From positions 1,899,148 to 1,963,147 of the forward strand of contig BCGN01000003.1 of assembly GCA_001599295.1 (NCBI GenBank): a stretch of DNA of 64,000 bases. The letters are read 5' to 3'. Within the stretch, counting starts at the first letter, position 1, and every line of letters starts with the position of its first letter. This stretch comes from Sporopachydermia quercuum. Lineage: Eukaryota > Ascomycota > Sporopachydermiomycetes > Sporopachydermiales > Sporopachydermiaceae. Shown piece after piece: positions 1 to 11,603 of this stretch. Under the pieces are notes generated by a model, which was not told the DNA's origin, made no database searches, and worked only from the letters and a program-made list of their open reading frames with translations. A program made the position numbers and the translations under genes.

Positions 1-1199
1 TGTGGAGAAGTAAGTGTGGCGTAAAAGGAGGCAGACCAAGAATTACTGGAATGGGTGGAATGAGCCATATGTGGCTTTGCATTTAGGGGATGAGGAGGCG
101 AGGACAATCACTTGCGCATAAAAATATGAAAAATACGTACGCATACGAGGTCGACGTACGACTCAGAACTTAAACAAGCTTGCATAAACTAAAAAGTATA
201 TATAGATAGGAGCTTCAATCATGCAGAATTCTACATAGGATTGCATAGTGCATGAGATGTCGATTATGTCATCAGCAATGTAGCTCGGGGAGAATTGATA
301 ACGACGTAATCAGGGTTGGCCCCATATGAGTCATAGTCTCCTGAACCTATTTTGTATGATCATGAATTGGTGGTAATAATAATTTTTATATATTTTTGGA
401 GGAAAGATCAGGCTGAAAGGGCTCGATTTTGTTTCAGGCCTTCCTTCCAAATGTTGAACAATAGCATGGATTCAAAAGGGACACTGACGTTCATTGAAGG
501 ATTAGAACTGATACCACCAGTTTTACCTATCAGTCCAACCAGTTGCTCGAAATCCCAGAAAGCACCAAAATTTGTCTCAATACTTCCAAGCAATCATTTC
601 TGGTAAGAATAAGTATAAATAGCGTTAATTTCATTGGAAATTCATTACTTTGTTCACTCAGTCCGAAAGAATGTAGAAAATCGTCCCATATCAGAGGCAA
701 AAGTTGGAAACATTTTATAAAAGACAAGAGCATTAACAAATACTACAGATGTCTGCATTATCGCATATTCCCCCACATGAAATTTGCATATCTCTGCATG
801 TCTTGATTTATATTTTTGACCTGACAAAATCATGACGCAGATGACTGAACCTCGACGGATAGGCGATGACCATATAAATGAGAGTTCCCATAAGAAGCCA
901 GTTAATTATTGTGGGAATGGATCTCTGTCTCCTAGTTACATAACTCTTTTCTTCTCATTGTCAACAGATTGTAGCTTGCTTCATTTTCTGTTCTCCTTTC
1001 TTTAAAGATTTTATAAGCGTTCCAGCTGATAGTTGATAAACCCATAAAAGTGCTTGATTCCCGCTCTCTATTCATTTATATGGGAGAGGTTTCATAAGGC
1101 TTATTTGATAAGATAAACAAAGCATAGGATTTACAAAATCGGCAGCAATTCTGTTAGTATTGAAAACACTCCGAAATATTCACTCAATAATAAAGCAAG
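1..1199. other. No firm gene; weak reading frames only
   Basis: Only short frames of 60-90 codons occur. Two overlapping minus-strand frames (408-593 and 530-739) read somewhat like protein and could be one broken frame, but neither resembles a family I know. I see no RNA gene. The last 200 bases are presumably the promoter and leader of the small membrane-peptide gene that follows. Confidence 0.5.
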
Positions 1200-1496
1200 A
1201 TGTGTTGTTGCGGTTGTGGATGGGATTTCCTACTGATAATCATTGCAGTGTTCTTCCCTCCTTTACCAGTATGGATAAAAAGAGGATTATGTTCAGCTGA
1301 TGGATTTATCAATATTGCTTTATGTGTGTTAGGCTTCTTTCCAGGTCTAATTCATTCCTGGTATATCATATCCAAATACCCAAGTGGTAGATCAAGGAAT
1401 TATGATCTTGAACGACAAGGCCTTCTTGCCAATGGCAATGGTAATGATAGATGTCACCATCATATAGTGATTCAACAGGAACCACAAGGTCAGTAG
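1200..1496 (+). CDS. Sna/Pmp3-family small membrane protein (UPF0057)
   Basis: A 98-residue protein of the Pmp3/Sna family, small two-pass proteins of plasma membrane, endosome or vacuole. Seen: a Cys-rich start (MCCCGCGWD), a first hydrophobic segment with the family's FFPPLPVWIKRG motif (about residues 18-29), a second ending in GFFPGLIHSWYI (about 45-56), then a polar tail. The Cys-rich N-terminus and long tail resemble Sna4/Sna3 of Saccharomyces more than the short Pmp3; there the cysteines are probably palmitoylated. The tail, with His-His-His and Gln-rich stretches, lacks an obvious PPxY motif, so Rsp5-dependent vacuolar sorting as known for Sna3/Sna4 cannot be read from the sequence. 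Complete, no intron needed. Which paralogue it is remains open. Confidence 0.88.
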   Translation: MCCCGCGWDFLLIIIAVFFPPLPVWIKRGLCSADGFINIALCVLGFFPGLIHSWYIISKYPSGRSRNYDLERQGLLANGNGNDRCHHHIVIQQEPQGQ

Positions 1497-4400
1497 GTTG
1501 AGCATTAAAGAGCATCAAATAGAGATCTTATGATAATTGAAGGATTATATTGTTTATAGGCTAATAAATGTTTTCACTACAAAATAAACATGCTCTAAAC
1601 CGAAAAGATACTCGAGAGTGACGATTGTAACTCCGGATAGGTTGGTATCGATAGAAGCAATTGTCATCGCTGATTAAATCTACTTAGTTTGAAATTACAT
1701 ACTTATCCACATATCCTCCCTACTTTCACGAAGTGCGATGAAGCTAATTACGTTCTTTTTATTATACTGCCGGAATACTTAGGTATACAGTAGAGTTCAT
1801 TATTTTCCACTACTAAAATAAAAGTTAGTGAATTGTTTATCATACAATTGAACTGCTCACACGTTTCAATCCAATGTTAATCAAACACTGCTTTTCTTCC
1901 TCAGTCTCATTAAATCAGTAAATTTTTTTTAACAATCATCGAATAACTCTGACAGTGTGAATAAAATTAATTCGTCATAGGAAGCAATGTAACAGGTTTC
2001 ATTAAACAAGGATGGTTCGTAATAGTTATAAATTCAGGAACATACCTTCAACAAAAATGGATAATGTAGTAACAAAACCAGGATTTGATTGCTATTAAAT
2101 TTTTGTTAATAACTGATCAACTCCAATAAACAGAAAGCAAATCCTTCATCATAACACAGACGATGCTATTAGATCAATAAGTAAAGGTCAGAACACGACC
2201 ATCATCAACTCCAACAAACCAGCATCCAATTTGTACACGAGGACACCTTAAAGGAATATCGGGTAATTATGTCCGCCCGGTCGACAATTCTATCTTCATC
2301 CCAATACTAATTGATCTGGAGTCATATCATATCATATTATTGAATAGGAACTATCGATGTATACCATACCTTACAGAAAACTCGTTAGTACACTGTTCAT
2401 AAAGTGGATTAAAAAATTCCACTGAAAGTATGAAAATGTGTTTTGAAATGCTCATACAAGGCTGAAACTTAACGATAAACCAGTGTCAACATTGAATTCA
2501 GTTGGAACAATTGGTATACAATGGCAATAATCATAGCAATCAAATACATCTAAACTCATTTCATTCTCAAATGACTGAAGAAAAAGTTATTCTTACCAAT
2601 TGCAAAACTACAAACTTGTTCAAGTTTCTAAAATACAATAAACAATCACAATCACAATCAAAAAACAAGTAATAGATTCCGTATATGATACATATATACA
2701 GGAGGAATCCAGTTATTCCTGGCTGAATCCGCATATATTCTTTGATGTAAAGTGAAAAGAGCAAATTGAGATGAGCTAGAAGAAATTTTGTATGAGCGGC
2801 GAGATGAAAATTGTCAAAGGCGTTAATGCTGACATTTACGCCTTTAAAGGTATGTTAGTGGTAGGAATTAGAACAGTCACATGACATATCACGTGATTGA
2901 ATCATATCCTTGTCAACTTTATTATTAGGTGTTATTTTGAGAAAAGTGACAATTTCTAATCAAGAAACGCGTAGAGGATATTGGAAATGAATTACAGCTA
3001 GTTTGGTATTGAATAACTAAACAAAAGACAAAATAAATGGAGAGCGTAGAAGAACCCTAAGAATTTAGTATTCTAATCCGATGGTGGGACAGTATGACTG
3101 ACTACAGTGTTTTGGATGGATTGGTAGGTAGTTAGGAGCTTGCCATTTATTGACTGTTCACTGTTCTGGATTGAACGAGAGCGAATTGAGTACATTCATT
3201 ACCCGTCTTTCATAATTCCAGTACTTCATCACATGTTGCCATATAAACAAACCGAGAATATATTGAAATCATTATTGGTCGATTGAAGAATCTAACCCGA
3301 ATCAAGTTTCATTTATTCCAACGGTTATTCAAGGTTTTCTTTTCCTTCACCCATTTAGTCTTAAAAGTTTACTACCTAGCGAATCATATTTTGCTTAATG
3401 GTAATACATTCAATACAGTTTTATGGCAATATACTTGCAACTATTCCTCGCTTAGCTGAACAGAGAATACTGGACTTTATTTGATTTATTGATTGTGTTA
3501 GTCTTTCAATCTTTAACTGTAAAACAGTATAGCCTTAAGGAACAGATTTCTGGCGAACTATATACCTTTCACTTACAGTATAAATGTAAAGGTTATAAAA
3601 AGGTTTCAATATATATTAAACTATGTAACTATGAACCATAATATTCTTGATCATTCACAATGTATTTCATCTCAATGCAAATATTATTTATATTCATTGA
3701 TTTCTTCCTACAATTGAGCAATCGGGTATTGAACCTGTTATTCTTGAAGCCATATGCTCCAAATAGGGTTTATCGTTAACGTTTTCTTCCATTTGAAACG
3801 GTAATTTTATACGTAACAAAAAGTCCAAAATTTTTATTTATTTCCATACGGTGAGAATCAGTTCCCTTCTAGCCAGATAGACAGCTTTATTATCACAGTT
3901 ATGTTGAATAATAGGCTGAACTCTGATGAAATAAAAGCTAAAACTAGTCATTATAATGGCCCGCGAGTACTAGCAGTTCAGAGAAAGAAAAGAATATAAG
4001 GATCTTTGTATCATCTCAACAGTTCTCTCATTAATTCTTGTAGTAATATAAGTAGATCTTCGTTCTTGTTGCATTTAACTTGAAGCAAGTGTCGCCATCT
4101 TCTGCCTGGTGAATCTATCATCTCCCACATCCATGTAGCCAGATGAAGCCAAGTTAATACATCCCCAAGTAAATATGACGTATGCATATATCAATGCCAA
4201 CGGAAATGAATGCTATTGAAAACACACGTTGATTTGAATGAAAGTTAATTTGCTTTGACTTGACTCACAACATGGGAAAATCCGGCCATACTCACCGCTC
4301 ATGTCTGATACAACATAAATCTAGACCAGGTAATTGTACGATAAATTATATTGTTTTATATAGAAATAGTCTACAACGCTTTAATCTACATCGGATAATG

Positions 4401-5716
4401 TACAGTGTAGTCAACCGGACTCCTTGTACAATATTTCCTCAATGTATCAATAATGTCTTTCCTATTCTATTCTGTTACGGATTTGAATAAACCACCAATA
4501 CAATCCATAAAGCTGGAGCAGTACAGGATTTGCCCACACATTATTTATAACAGCCTTTCCAATTCCCCTCTAAGCAGACGCTAGAATTCCTTCAGATATA
4601 GGAATGACTTAGGATCTGGGTAAAAGAAGACCCTCTCTAACTGTTAAGTACCCAATATACGGATTTCCCATGAGCTGGTACAGTTCCAAGCAGTAACGTT
4701 GTGGTACGCCGTAGGAATGGCAATCCAAGACTGTTAAAGAACACCATATGGGACGTAAACTACAAGTGCGAGCTGGAATAAGTACAGAAAATGATGTTAG
4801 AGTTTTGGCTTTATCAAACAGAACAAAATAAGAAGTTGAGAGCTAGTTGTAGGATGAAACATTTTATCCTACAACCTATACTATCCAGCTATACTTGCTA
4901 CGTTCCGGTATTATTAATAATGCTCCATAAATTTTTCTTATAATTAACAAATATTTTAGTTACAATATCTTGTAATAAATCAAACTTGGTATAATTCTGT
5001 GGTCCTTTGAGATATTCCTGTTATATTCGTATGTCACGGGTTTCTCTTGCTCATCCAAAGTTACACTTACATGAACCCTTTCTTCACGCCTATTCAACCA
5101 CTGTTTCAACTAAACTTTCACATACCTCTGTCATGAAACTATCCAAAATAATACCATACAAAGAGAACTCTTTTACAAGGATTTCCAAATGATTTCTAAT
5201 TGTATATGCTGCACTCTCGCGATCCTGACAAGCTGCTGCTCCAATCCCTAATCACCCCAAGTGAAAAATAATTTCTTCCGTACATATGTAATCCTTCATA
5301 TAAAGTTTGACTAAATAAGTAACGTAAAGCGGAAATATATGCAAACCTTAGTCTTTAGTCAGGAATAAATTCATTTACTATGGAAAAATTTTATTTAGTA
5401 TGTAAAACTTTAAATGTAGTAAGGCATTTTTCATTATCGGTCCCTCATATGGGGAACCTGTTTCTATCATGTTATTTTCAAGGACACCGAATTGGCCAGT
5501 TATTCTTTTTGAATTATTCACTGTATAGGTCTTCGGTTTCTTTTTCCTGCTGCTTAAGTTATGTCTCCATGGGTTTTCTTGTTTTCTGCTTCATAATTTT
5601 ATCATAATTATCGAAACAATTAGTAGTTAAAGCAGTTAGCTATACGAGTTGTCTCAATATCTATAGAAGGAAGCTGCTGTTATTAATAAGTAGCTGTCGA
5701 AGAATAAAGAAACGAA
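1497..5716. other. 4.2 kb intergenic stretch without recognisable gene
   Basis: Only short frames below 80 codons, none with coding-like composition or a known family. A CACGTG E-box lies at 2890-2895. No tRNA-like A/B box pair and no long repeat was noticed. The last few hundred bases should hold the promoter of the acidic-protein gene at 5717. Confidence 0.5.
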
Positions 5717-6880
5717 ATGGCAACGAAAAGGCAAATAGAAGAAGAAAGTAAGAATGAGAATGAGTTTGAGAGTAAAAGGTCCAAACTGGTTTTACCAGAT
5801 GGATTATCAACAAAACAACTAGCAAGAAGGTTCTCTTCAAGACTAGAGATTAACTGTAAGAGAATGGTTGGAGCAAATGAACCATTTGTTCCAGCAAAGA
5901 GATCTACCAAAAGATATAGTAAGGTGAATGCTTTGAGTGATTCAGAAAACGCAAGAACATATATTAAAGAAGTTGGAAATGAGAACACACATGTAAATGA
6001 ATTAACTGTCTCTGATAAGATATCATTCAGTTTTGACTTCCCGGATTACTCGTTTACCCCTACAAGATCTATAGTTGTAACAACACCTGGTGTGCATTTA
6101 CCTTCTAGAAAATCGAGTTTAATATATGAAGAATCAGATTATGAACAAGAATTTGATTCTGATTCTGATGACAACGAGGATGATGATGAGTTGGAATCTG
6201 AGAATGAAAACGACGAGTTGTTAGTGAATCCAAAGTATAATAAATCAGAGTTAGAGGTGGTGAACAGTTTTACATTGGAAAATGCTACGAGAGAAGAATC
6301 TGAAGTTGATGAGCCCGAATCTGACTTTGAATCTGGATATGACTGTGGATTTGAGTCTGATTTTGACTATGGATTTAATAACAGTGATACAACAGATCCA
6401 CTACGGACACCTATTACCCCTCCTTCCATCATCACTGATTTATACTCTTATTTCAAGCCACATCAACAACAACAACTACAACCATCACAGGAAATAATAT
6501 CCAATTTGAATTCTAATGGTTCCGAGAATGATTATTGGGTTCCAGAAATGTCATTTACCCTTCCTGATCTTCCTGATGTTGATTTGAGCACCAGCAACCA
6601 CTTGGATGAATCGACAAGCCCCTCAGCTGAATGCTCGGTTGAGAAATTAGCGTCAGCTGAAACTGCTGCCACCTCATCTATTGATTCGAATACAGTCACA
6701 TCCATTTTCAACTCTGAAATAAAAATGGATGAGTGTATTGATTTAGAAATGGCAGACGATGAATCCATTGCTCTTTCATCTTCTCTAAACTCTTGCCGAA
6801 CGGTTTATAAATATAGGTTTTCAGGCAATATGAATCTAGGATTAATTAACATAAATGCTTCTTTTATTCCTGGAAACTGA
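5717..6880 (+). CDS. Unrecognised acidic, Asp/Glu/Ser-rich protein
   Basis: A 387-residue open frame from a proper ATG; I do not recognise the family. Seen: a basic N-terminal third (KRQIEEE, KRSK, ARRFSSR, KRSTKRYSK) that could hold a nuclear localisation signal; a hydrophobic-aromatic patch ISFSFDFPDYSFTPTRS (about 102-118); an almost uninterrupted acidic run (about 141-167); then an imperfect repeat of the type FESGYDCGF/FESDFDYGF (about 204-220), followed by TPITPP and a Gln-rich patch near HQQQQLQ. The C-terminal third is Ser/Thr-rich. No membrane segment or known domain. The acidic, low-complexity make-up suggests a nuclear or chromatin/transcription role, which is inference only. Length and codon pattern make a real gene likely. 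It is convergent with AGP2. Confidence 0.75.
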   Translation: MATKRQIEEESKNENEFESKRSKLVLPDGLSTKQLARRFSSRLEINCKRMVGANEPFVPAKRSTKRYSKVNALSDSENARTYIKEVGNENTHVNELTVSDKISFSFDFPDYSFTPTRSIVVTTPGVHLPSRKSSLIYEESDYEQEFDSDSDDNEDDDELESENENDELLVNPKYNKSELEVVNSFTLENATREESEVDEPESDFESGYDCGFESDFDYGFNNSDTTDPLRTPITPPSIITDLYSYFKPHQQQQLQPSQEIISNLNSNGSENDYWVPEMSFTLPDLPDVDLSTSNHLDESTSPSAECSVEKLASAETAATSSIDSNTVTSIFNSEIKMDECIDLEMADDESIALSSSLNSCRTVYKYRFSGNMNLGLININASFIPGN

Positions 6881-7708
6881 ATACTTGAGTATTGATCGAT
6901 ACTTTATTCATTAAAATGTCGGTCATTCTATGGTTGCGAAAAGACGATAAGTATATGTATGCCATGTTAATTGTTACTTCTCATCTTTTTGGATTTTCAT
7001 CACCTACAACAAGTACTGTGACTTTCTGTGCGTTTGGGCTTTGTTTTTTATTTTATTTTATTTTATTATTTTGGCTTATTGGTTATTGTATATATAAACT
7101 ATTGCGGTTGGTGTTACTATTTGGTGATTTTTTGTGTTATATGTTATTTTGATTCTTCTGGTTGATTGATACCTTTGATAATCTCTGAACTGTATGAAGG
7201 GTATATGAATCAATCAATATGGCATCTGACTTGGATGGAATAGACTTTTTATATCACCTTAATTTGAATTATATAGATTTTTTTGAATTTAATTGGGTTT
7301 TTTTGTTATTTTGTTAGGTGTAGGATCCTAAATATGTAAGGGAGATCGTGAATAGAATAGAAATCTATTCTATTCATCCTCAATAATCAATCAATATTTC
7401 ACTTGTTTGGCACCGAATAAAGGTTAATGAGCACGCCGCAAATTGTTGAATAAAACTTTAAATGTTCAGCAAATAACAATTTCTTACGCGTTTTCTGTTC
7501 ACTCTAATTCCAATGTTATAAATCTGGTTTGAACTAGGACAATTCAACTCCAATCCATAGTATCATATTCTTGTATGCAATAATGTATGCCTATTTTAAC
7601 CACTTTATCCATCATCACACGCATTCTATATATCTTCTATAAATCTCAAACTATTTACTCAAAAAAAGAAAAGAATTGTTGGAATTCTCTTCAGAATTCA
7701 GTCTTCAA
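6881..7708. other. Intergenic region between convergent genes
   Basis: Holds the 3' ends of the acidic-protein gene and AGP2. It is very T-rich on the plus strand near 7020-7150 and contains a perfect inverted repeat at 7350-7375. The plus-strand frame at 6892-7152 looks like low-complexity T-rich DNA rather than a gene. Confidence 0.5.
7350..7375. repeat. Perfect inverted repeat, 12-bp arms, 2-nt spacer
   Basis: GAATAGAATAGA at 7350-7361 is followed by AA and its exact reverse complement at 7364-7375. It sits between the 3' ends of two convergent genes, so it could form a hairpin in both transcripts and help 3'-end formation. That function is inference. Confidence 0.85.
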
Positions 7709-9532
7709 TCAAAAACAAAATATATGGAAGAGTCTCCTATACCATGGTCTTTGACGTTCATTCAAAGCCTGTTGTTCAGGTGTTAATCCTAACTGCTCAT
7801 AATATACTCTTTCATAATCATCAATTTCTTTCAACCCTCGCTTCAAATCAACGTCCTTGAATGATTTCCATTTAGTTCTACCAATAACAAATTTCCATAT
7901 CACGAAAATAAATATATCAATAAAGATCATCAAGTAACTAAATAGAAATGTTGGAGTTGACCAGCTGCCAGGCAAAAACACGTAGTAACCTGATAAGAAG
8001 GTCATACAGAATGCACAGAACAAACCAAAATATGCTGTATACGGCTGATACCAGCCTCTGAAAGGTAACGTTCTTCTACTTATACCTTGAGCTTTCATAG
8101 AGTAATAGAAACAAATATATGTTGTGCATAACACGCAAAAGTTGATCAATTGGGAAGCAGTAACAAGATTGATGATCCAATTCAATACAACAGAAGCAGA
8201 TTTTCCTAGTTGCAAGAAAGACAATAAGCCAAAACATAATGATATTAATACACAGTAAATTGGTACACCATTTGCCGTACATTTCTGTAGAACTTTTGGG
8301 GCATGGCCATTGAGAGATAAACCATATAATGAACGAGATGCACAGTAGGTATAAGAGTTGCCAGCAGAGAAACAAGCAGTTAAAATCAATGCATTAACAA
8401 TATCTGGTAAAACGGAAATTCCTAGTTGTTCCATAGCGATAACATAAGGAGACGAACCAGCACCTGGTAAATTGGCGTCAAGAGCATTCAAGAGCAATGG
8501 GTCATTATAAGGAACCAAAATTCCTACACATAAAGATCCACCAATAAAGAAAAAGGTTAATCTGAAAAATACAGCTTTGAAAGCCTTGGGAAGAGTCTTT
8601 CTTGGATTCTCTGTTTCTCCTGCTGCCATTGAAACATATTCAGGCCCAGCAATAGTAAAACAAGCTTGAATCATGCAAGCAAAAAAACCAAGAAATCGGC
8701 CCCAAGCCCCATCAGAAATATACTCAGCAAATGCTCCTGGGTTATTCCAATATTGGAACCCAAATGCCTTATGTTGAGGATTTCCACCAACCATTACAAT
8801 AAAGGTAAAGAACATCAATCCAATAGCTAAGAATACCTTACCAAGAGATAACCAAAATTCAGACTCACCATACCATTTGACAGCAAATATGTTAATTGCT
8901 AAGTACATAACCATTTGAATAGATAATGTGATGGCAGGTGAATAGCCAGTAACCCAGAAGTGAATAATAGAATTGACTGCAGTAATTTCAAATGGAATTA
9001 GGGCAGCTTCTAGAAAGAAAAAGTTCCAACCTGCCATGACTTCCAATGCTCCATCACAGCATCTTCCAGCCAAACGAATAAATGGAGATGAAAACGGATA
9101 CAAAGTTACCATTTCAGCAGTAGATACAGTTATGCATAAAACAGGAATACACCACAGTGTGAACCCAAGAAATAGCGATGCTGGTCCACCTTTTGTTAAT
9201 GCTCCACCAATAGCTACAAATAGGGCTGTACCAATAGTACCACCAATACCAATCAACTGAATGTGTCTATTCTTTAATTTTCTTTTGGTGTGTTCTAAAA
9301 ATGGTTTCTCATCATCGCTAGATGGGTATGTTGATCCAGTTCTTTCAATTAGCTCATCTACCGTTCGGACTCCTTGGAAGCTCCTTCTTGATTCTTCATC
9401 AATTGATTCGTTTTTAATTGATTTGGTATCATCGCTTGATTCGTTTTCAATAGAAATCTCCTGTAACTCAATGCCTGTCGTTGAAACGTTAGAGTCATCT
9501 TTTCTCTTTAGATAGTCTAGTCTGAATCTCAT
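7709..9532 (-). CDS. AGP2: AGP2-type amino-acid permease family protein (carnitine/polyamine uptake regulator)
   Basis: A 607-residue APC-superfamily (YAT family) plasma-membrane protein. It begins with a hydrophilic N-terminus, then RKLKNRHIQLIGIGGTIGTA (about 80-99) opening the first membrane segment, and about 12 hydrophobic segments. It follows remembered S. cerevisiae Agp2 closely: GGPASL, ITVSTAEMV, WNFFFLEA, TIAGPEYVSMAAGE, PGAGSSPYVIAM and NWIINLVTASQLINF all have near-identical counterparts. Agp2 mediates or senses carnitine, polyamine and amino-acid uptake. The frame extends to 9562, but that codon is GTG; the first ATG is at 9532, just after an A-run that would add an unlikely poly-Lys. 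Length fits (Agp2 is 596). It is divergent from HSL7. The ligand here is inferred from orthology. Confidence 0.9.
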   Translation of the reverse strand: MRFRLDYLKRKDDSNVSTTGIELQEISIENESSDDTKSIKNESIDEESRRSFQGVRTVDELIERTGSTYPSSDDEKPFLEHTKRKLKNRHIQLIGIGGTIGTALFVAIGGALTKGGPASLFLGFTLWCIPVLCITVSTAEMVTLYPFSSPFIRLAGRCCDGALEVMAGWNFFFLEAALIPFEITAVNSIIHFWVTGYSPAITLSIQMVMYLAINIFAVKWYGESEFWLSLGKVFLAIGLMFFTFIVMVGGNPQHKAFGFQYWNNPGAFAEYISDGAWGRFLGFFACMIQACFTIAGPEYVSMAAGETENPRKTLPKAFKAVFFRLTFFFIGGSLCVGILVPYNDPLLLNALDANLPGAGSSPYVIAMEQLGISVLPDIVNALILTACFSAGNSYTYCASRSLYGLSLNGHAPKVLQKCTANGVPIYCVLISLCFGLLSFLQLGKSASVVLNWIINLVTASQLINFCVLCTTYICFYYSMKAQGISRRTLPFRGWYQPYTAYFGLFCAFCMTFLSGYYVFLPGSWSTPTFLFSYLMIFIDIFIFVIWKFVIGRTKWKSFKDVDLKRGLKEIDDYERVYYEQLGLTPEQQALNERQRPWYRRLFHIFCF

Positions 9533-11603
9533 TTTTTTTTTTTTTTGGAAAGAGTTGTTCACGTTTATGAGTTTTTGTAGTCTCTTTGTTCTTCAGACTT
9601 AATGTTCTATCAACTGATTTTTCTCTCAACGCTGCTACAGTTGTTGAGTGAAAAAAGATTAGCAATACTACCTTGGTAAATAGTCTGCCCCTCTAATCAA
9701 AATAGAATAGCAGTCCACATAATAAAAGTTAAAACTTCCCATTTAATATAAAACAAAATCGTCCTTGCAGTTCTTGACAAAAAGAAAGAAGAACAAAGCT
9801 CTATGATCAACGAAGTATTTGAATATAAAAGAAGAAAACTCTTGTGCTGCATGAATAAACTATGTTGAGTTTGTCCCTTCTGGTAAATTATGTTTACGTG
9901 ATTTCATTAACAAAGTTTATTACTGAGAGAACAAATTTGTTTTGTACATAAGGTTTATAATTTATTCAAAAAAGGTAGAGCATGCATGAATTTAGCGATC
10001 TAAAAATCACCAGCTGGAAGCTTAATCCAGTATCGTGAAAGCGTTCCTTATTAATAGCGAAAGAATTCAAGCAGAGTAAGAATAAAAATGAAGTATTTGT
10101 ACCTCCCAACTATAAAAGTACCAAGACTTCAAGCAACTTTTTTCTTTGTTTAACGTATTTATTTACTCAATTGTCTGTCTTCTAATTCACTCCTATAGTA
10201 GAATCAAGCTTATAGATTTTAGCTCAAAGTTTCCCCAGAAAAAAGAAATTATATCATAAACTCTACTGGTACTGAGGTTGATCAACCAATAACATTAACG
10301 GACAGATGGGAATAAATGGGAAAGGATCAAGTTCTTTGAAGATAATAGGCTATTTATTATGGATTTTGATTATTTGATTAACTACACGATACGATTTAAG
10401 TATCACTCTGGTTTGAATTGCTTGAAAGAATCTGATAAAAAAAACTTATGTGAATGACAAAAGGGGTATATGTACTGGAAGTGATAATGTCCGAGGAAGC
10501 AAAATGTGAATCAGTGAGTCAAAATTCATATGTAGTAATTCCATAGTTAACGTCGAATTTTCATCATACATTCATCATGATAAATATATAGAATAATAGT
10601 CAAAATATCAACTGCTGCTCTAGAATAATTACAATTCAACAAAAACATTCCTTTTATTGTTGCAATTATTTTTATTATTCTATACTGTTTGAATCCTGCG
10701 GTCCCTGAGTGAATAGGACCTCCGTGATGGAGAGATTTCCATTCAACCGGAGATGGATTCCTCGGAAGTTGGATTTGATTTCATTCAACCATTTTCGGAA
10801 GGAACAAAAACAAAAGATCCGGTATAACTGATCATATCTCGGTCATTTATTATATTACCATAAAATAAGACAAAATTTTTTTTTTTCTCCCCTCTGTGTA
10901 GTCATGATGCTGTTTTCCTGGTTCATTGGTTTATAAAAATCTGGGGTAATTGCTCAGTGGAAAACTAGTGTCACGTGTATGCACTTTGCAGGATGCGAGA
11001 AAGAAGTTCGGAGTTCACCAAAGATCGGTATATTATTGTTAGGGAGATAAGTATTTTTTGGTATTATCCTCTTGTATTACTAAATTGAACTAGTTGAAGG
11101 AAAGCCTAACGCTGAAAGTGGCTAGGATATAAAGTGGAAAAGAGTTGATTCATCAATTCAGCTAAGATTCATTAGCTGAATTGTCATGCATATGCATTGC
11201 ATACATAGTGAATAGATAGCCAACTACCACCAGAGAATAGTGTGAGAAGAGATGGACAAGTAGGTGAGCTTTCTTTGTAAATTATTTCATCTACAATGCC
11301 ATTAAATGGGCAACGACTCAAGAAACAAAAGCTTCTAATTCTCCAGTTCGTGAAATACACTTTTACTTGATATTTCTTTGCAATCAAACAGATTCCTCAA
11401 TTCATGTTTTGGTTGTCAAGCCGAGGGTTTGATTCTGTCATACGTTGATCCTTAAACTACTTCGCCGGTATAGTCAGTATCTATTGCCGTACTCTATAAA
11501 TCGAGTGATTGGATGCCACTAAAGTTGAACCAATTGTTATTATATTCGATCTGCGTTTTGATCCTGATTGCTTATTACTTCACACTATTATGATGTACCA
11601 TAT
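9533..11603. promoter_or_regulatory. Divergent intergenic region between AGP2 and HSL7
   Basis: About 2 kb shared upstream region. It holds a CACGTG E-box at 10972-10977, a weak GC-richer patch near 10690-10800 with short complementary segments (GGTCC/GGACC), and two adjacent dyad elements at 11154-11197. No protein-coding frame stands out; the minus-strand frame at 11184-11387 is probably chance. Confidence 0.5.
11154..11197. repeat. 12-bp inverted repeat followed directly by a 12-bp palindrome
   Basis: CAATTCAGCTAA (11154-11165), the 6-nt loop GATTCA, then the exact reverse complement TTAGCTGAATTG (11172-11183). Three bases later comes the perfect palindrome ATGCATATGCAT (11186-11197). The pair lies about 400 bp upstream of the HSL7 ATG. 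It could bind dimeric regulators or form a cruciform; neither is shown by the sequence. Confidence 0.85.

Noticed and set aside
8973-9515. Plus-strand frames of 84-95 codons inside AGP2
   Set aside because: Shadows of the conserved permease on the opposite strand.
9533-9562. Longer AGP2 N-terminus from the codon at 9562
   Set aside because: That codon is GTG and the added residues come from an A-run; the first ATG at 9532 is the better start.
11568-11603. Longer HSL7 N-terminus from the codon at 11568
   Set aside because: The codon is TTG; the first in-frame ATG is at 11604.
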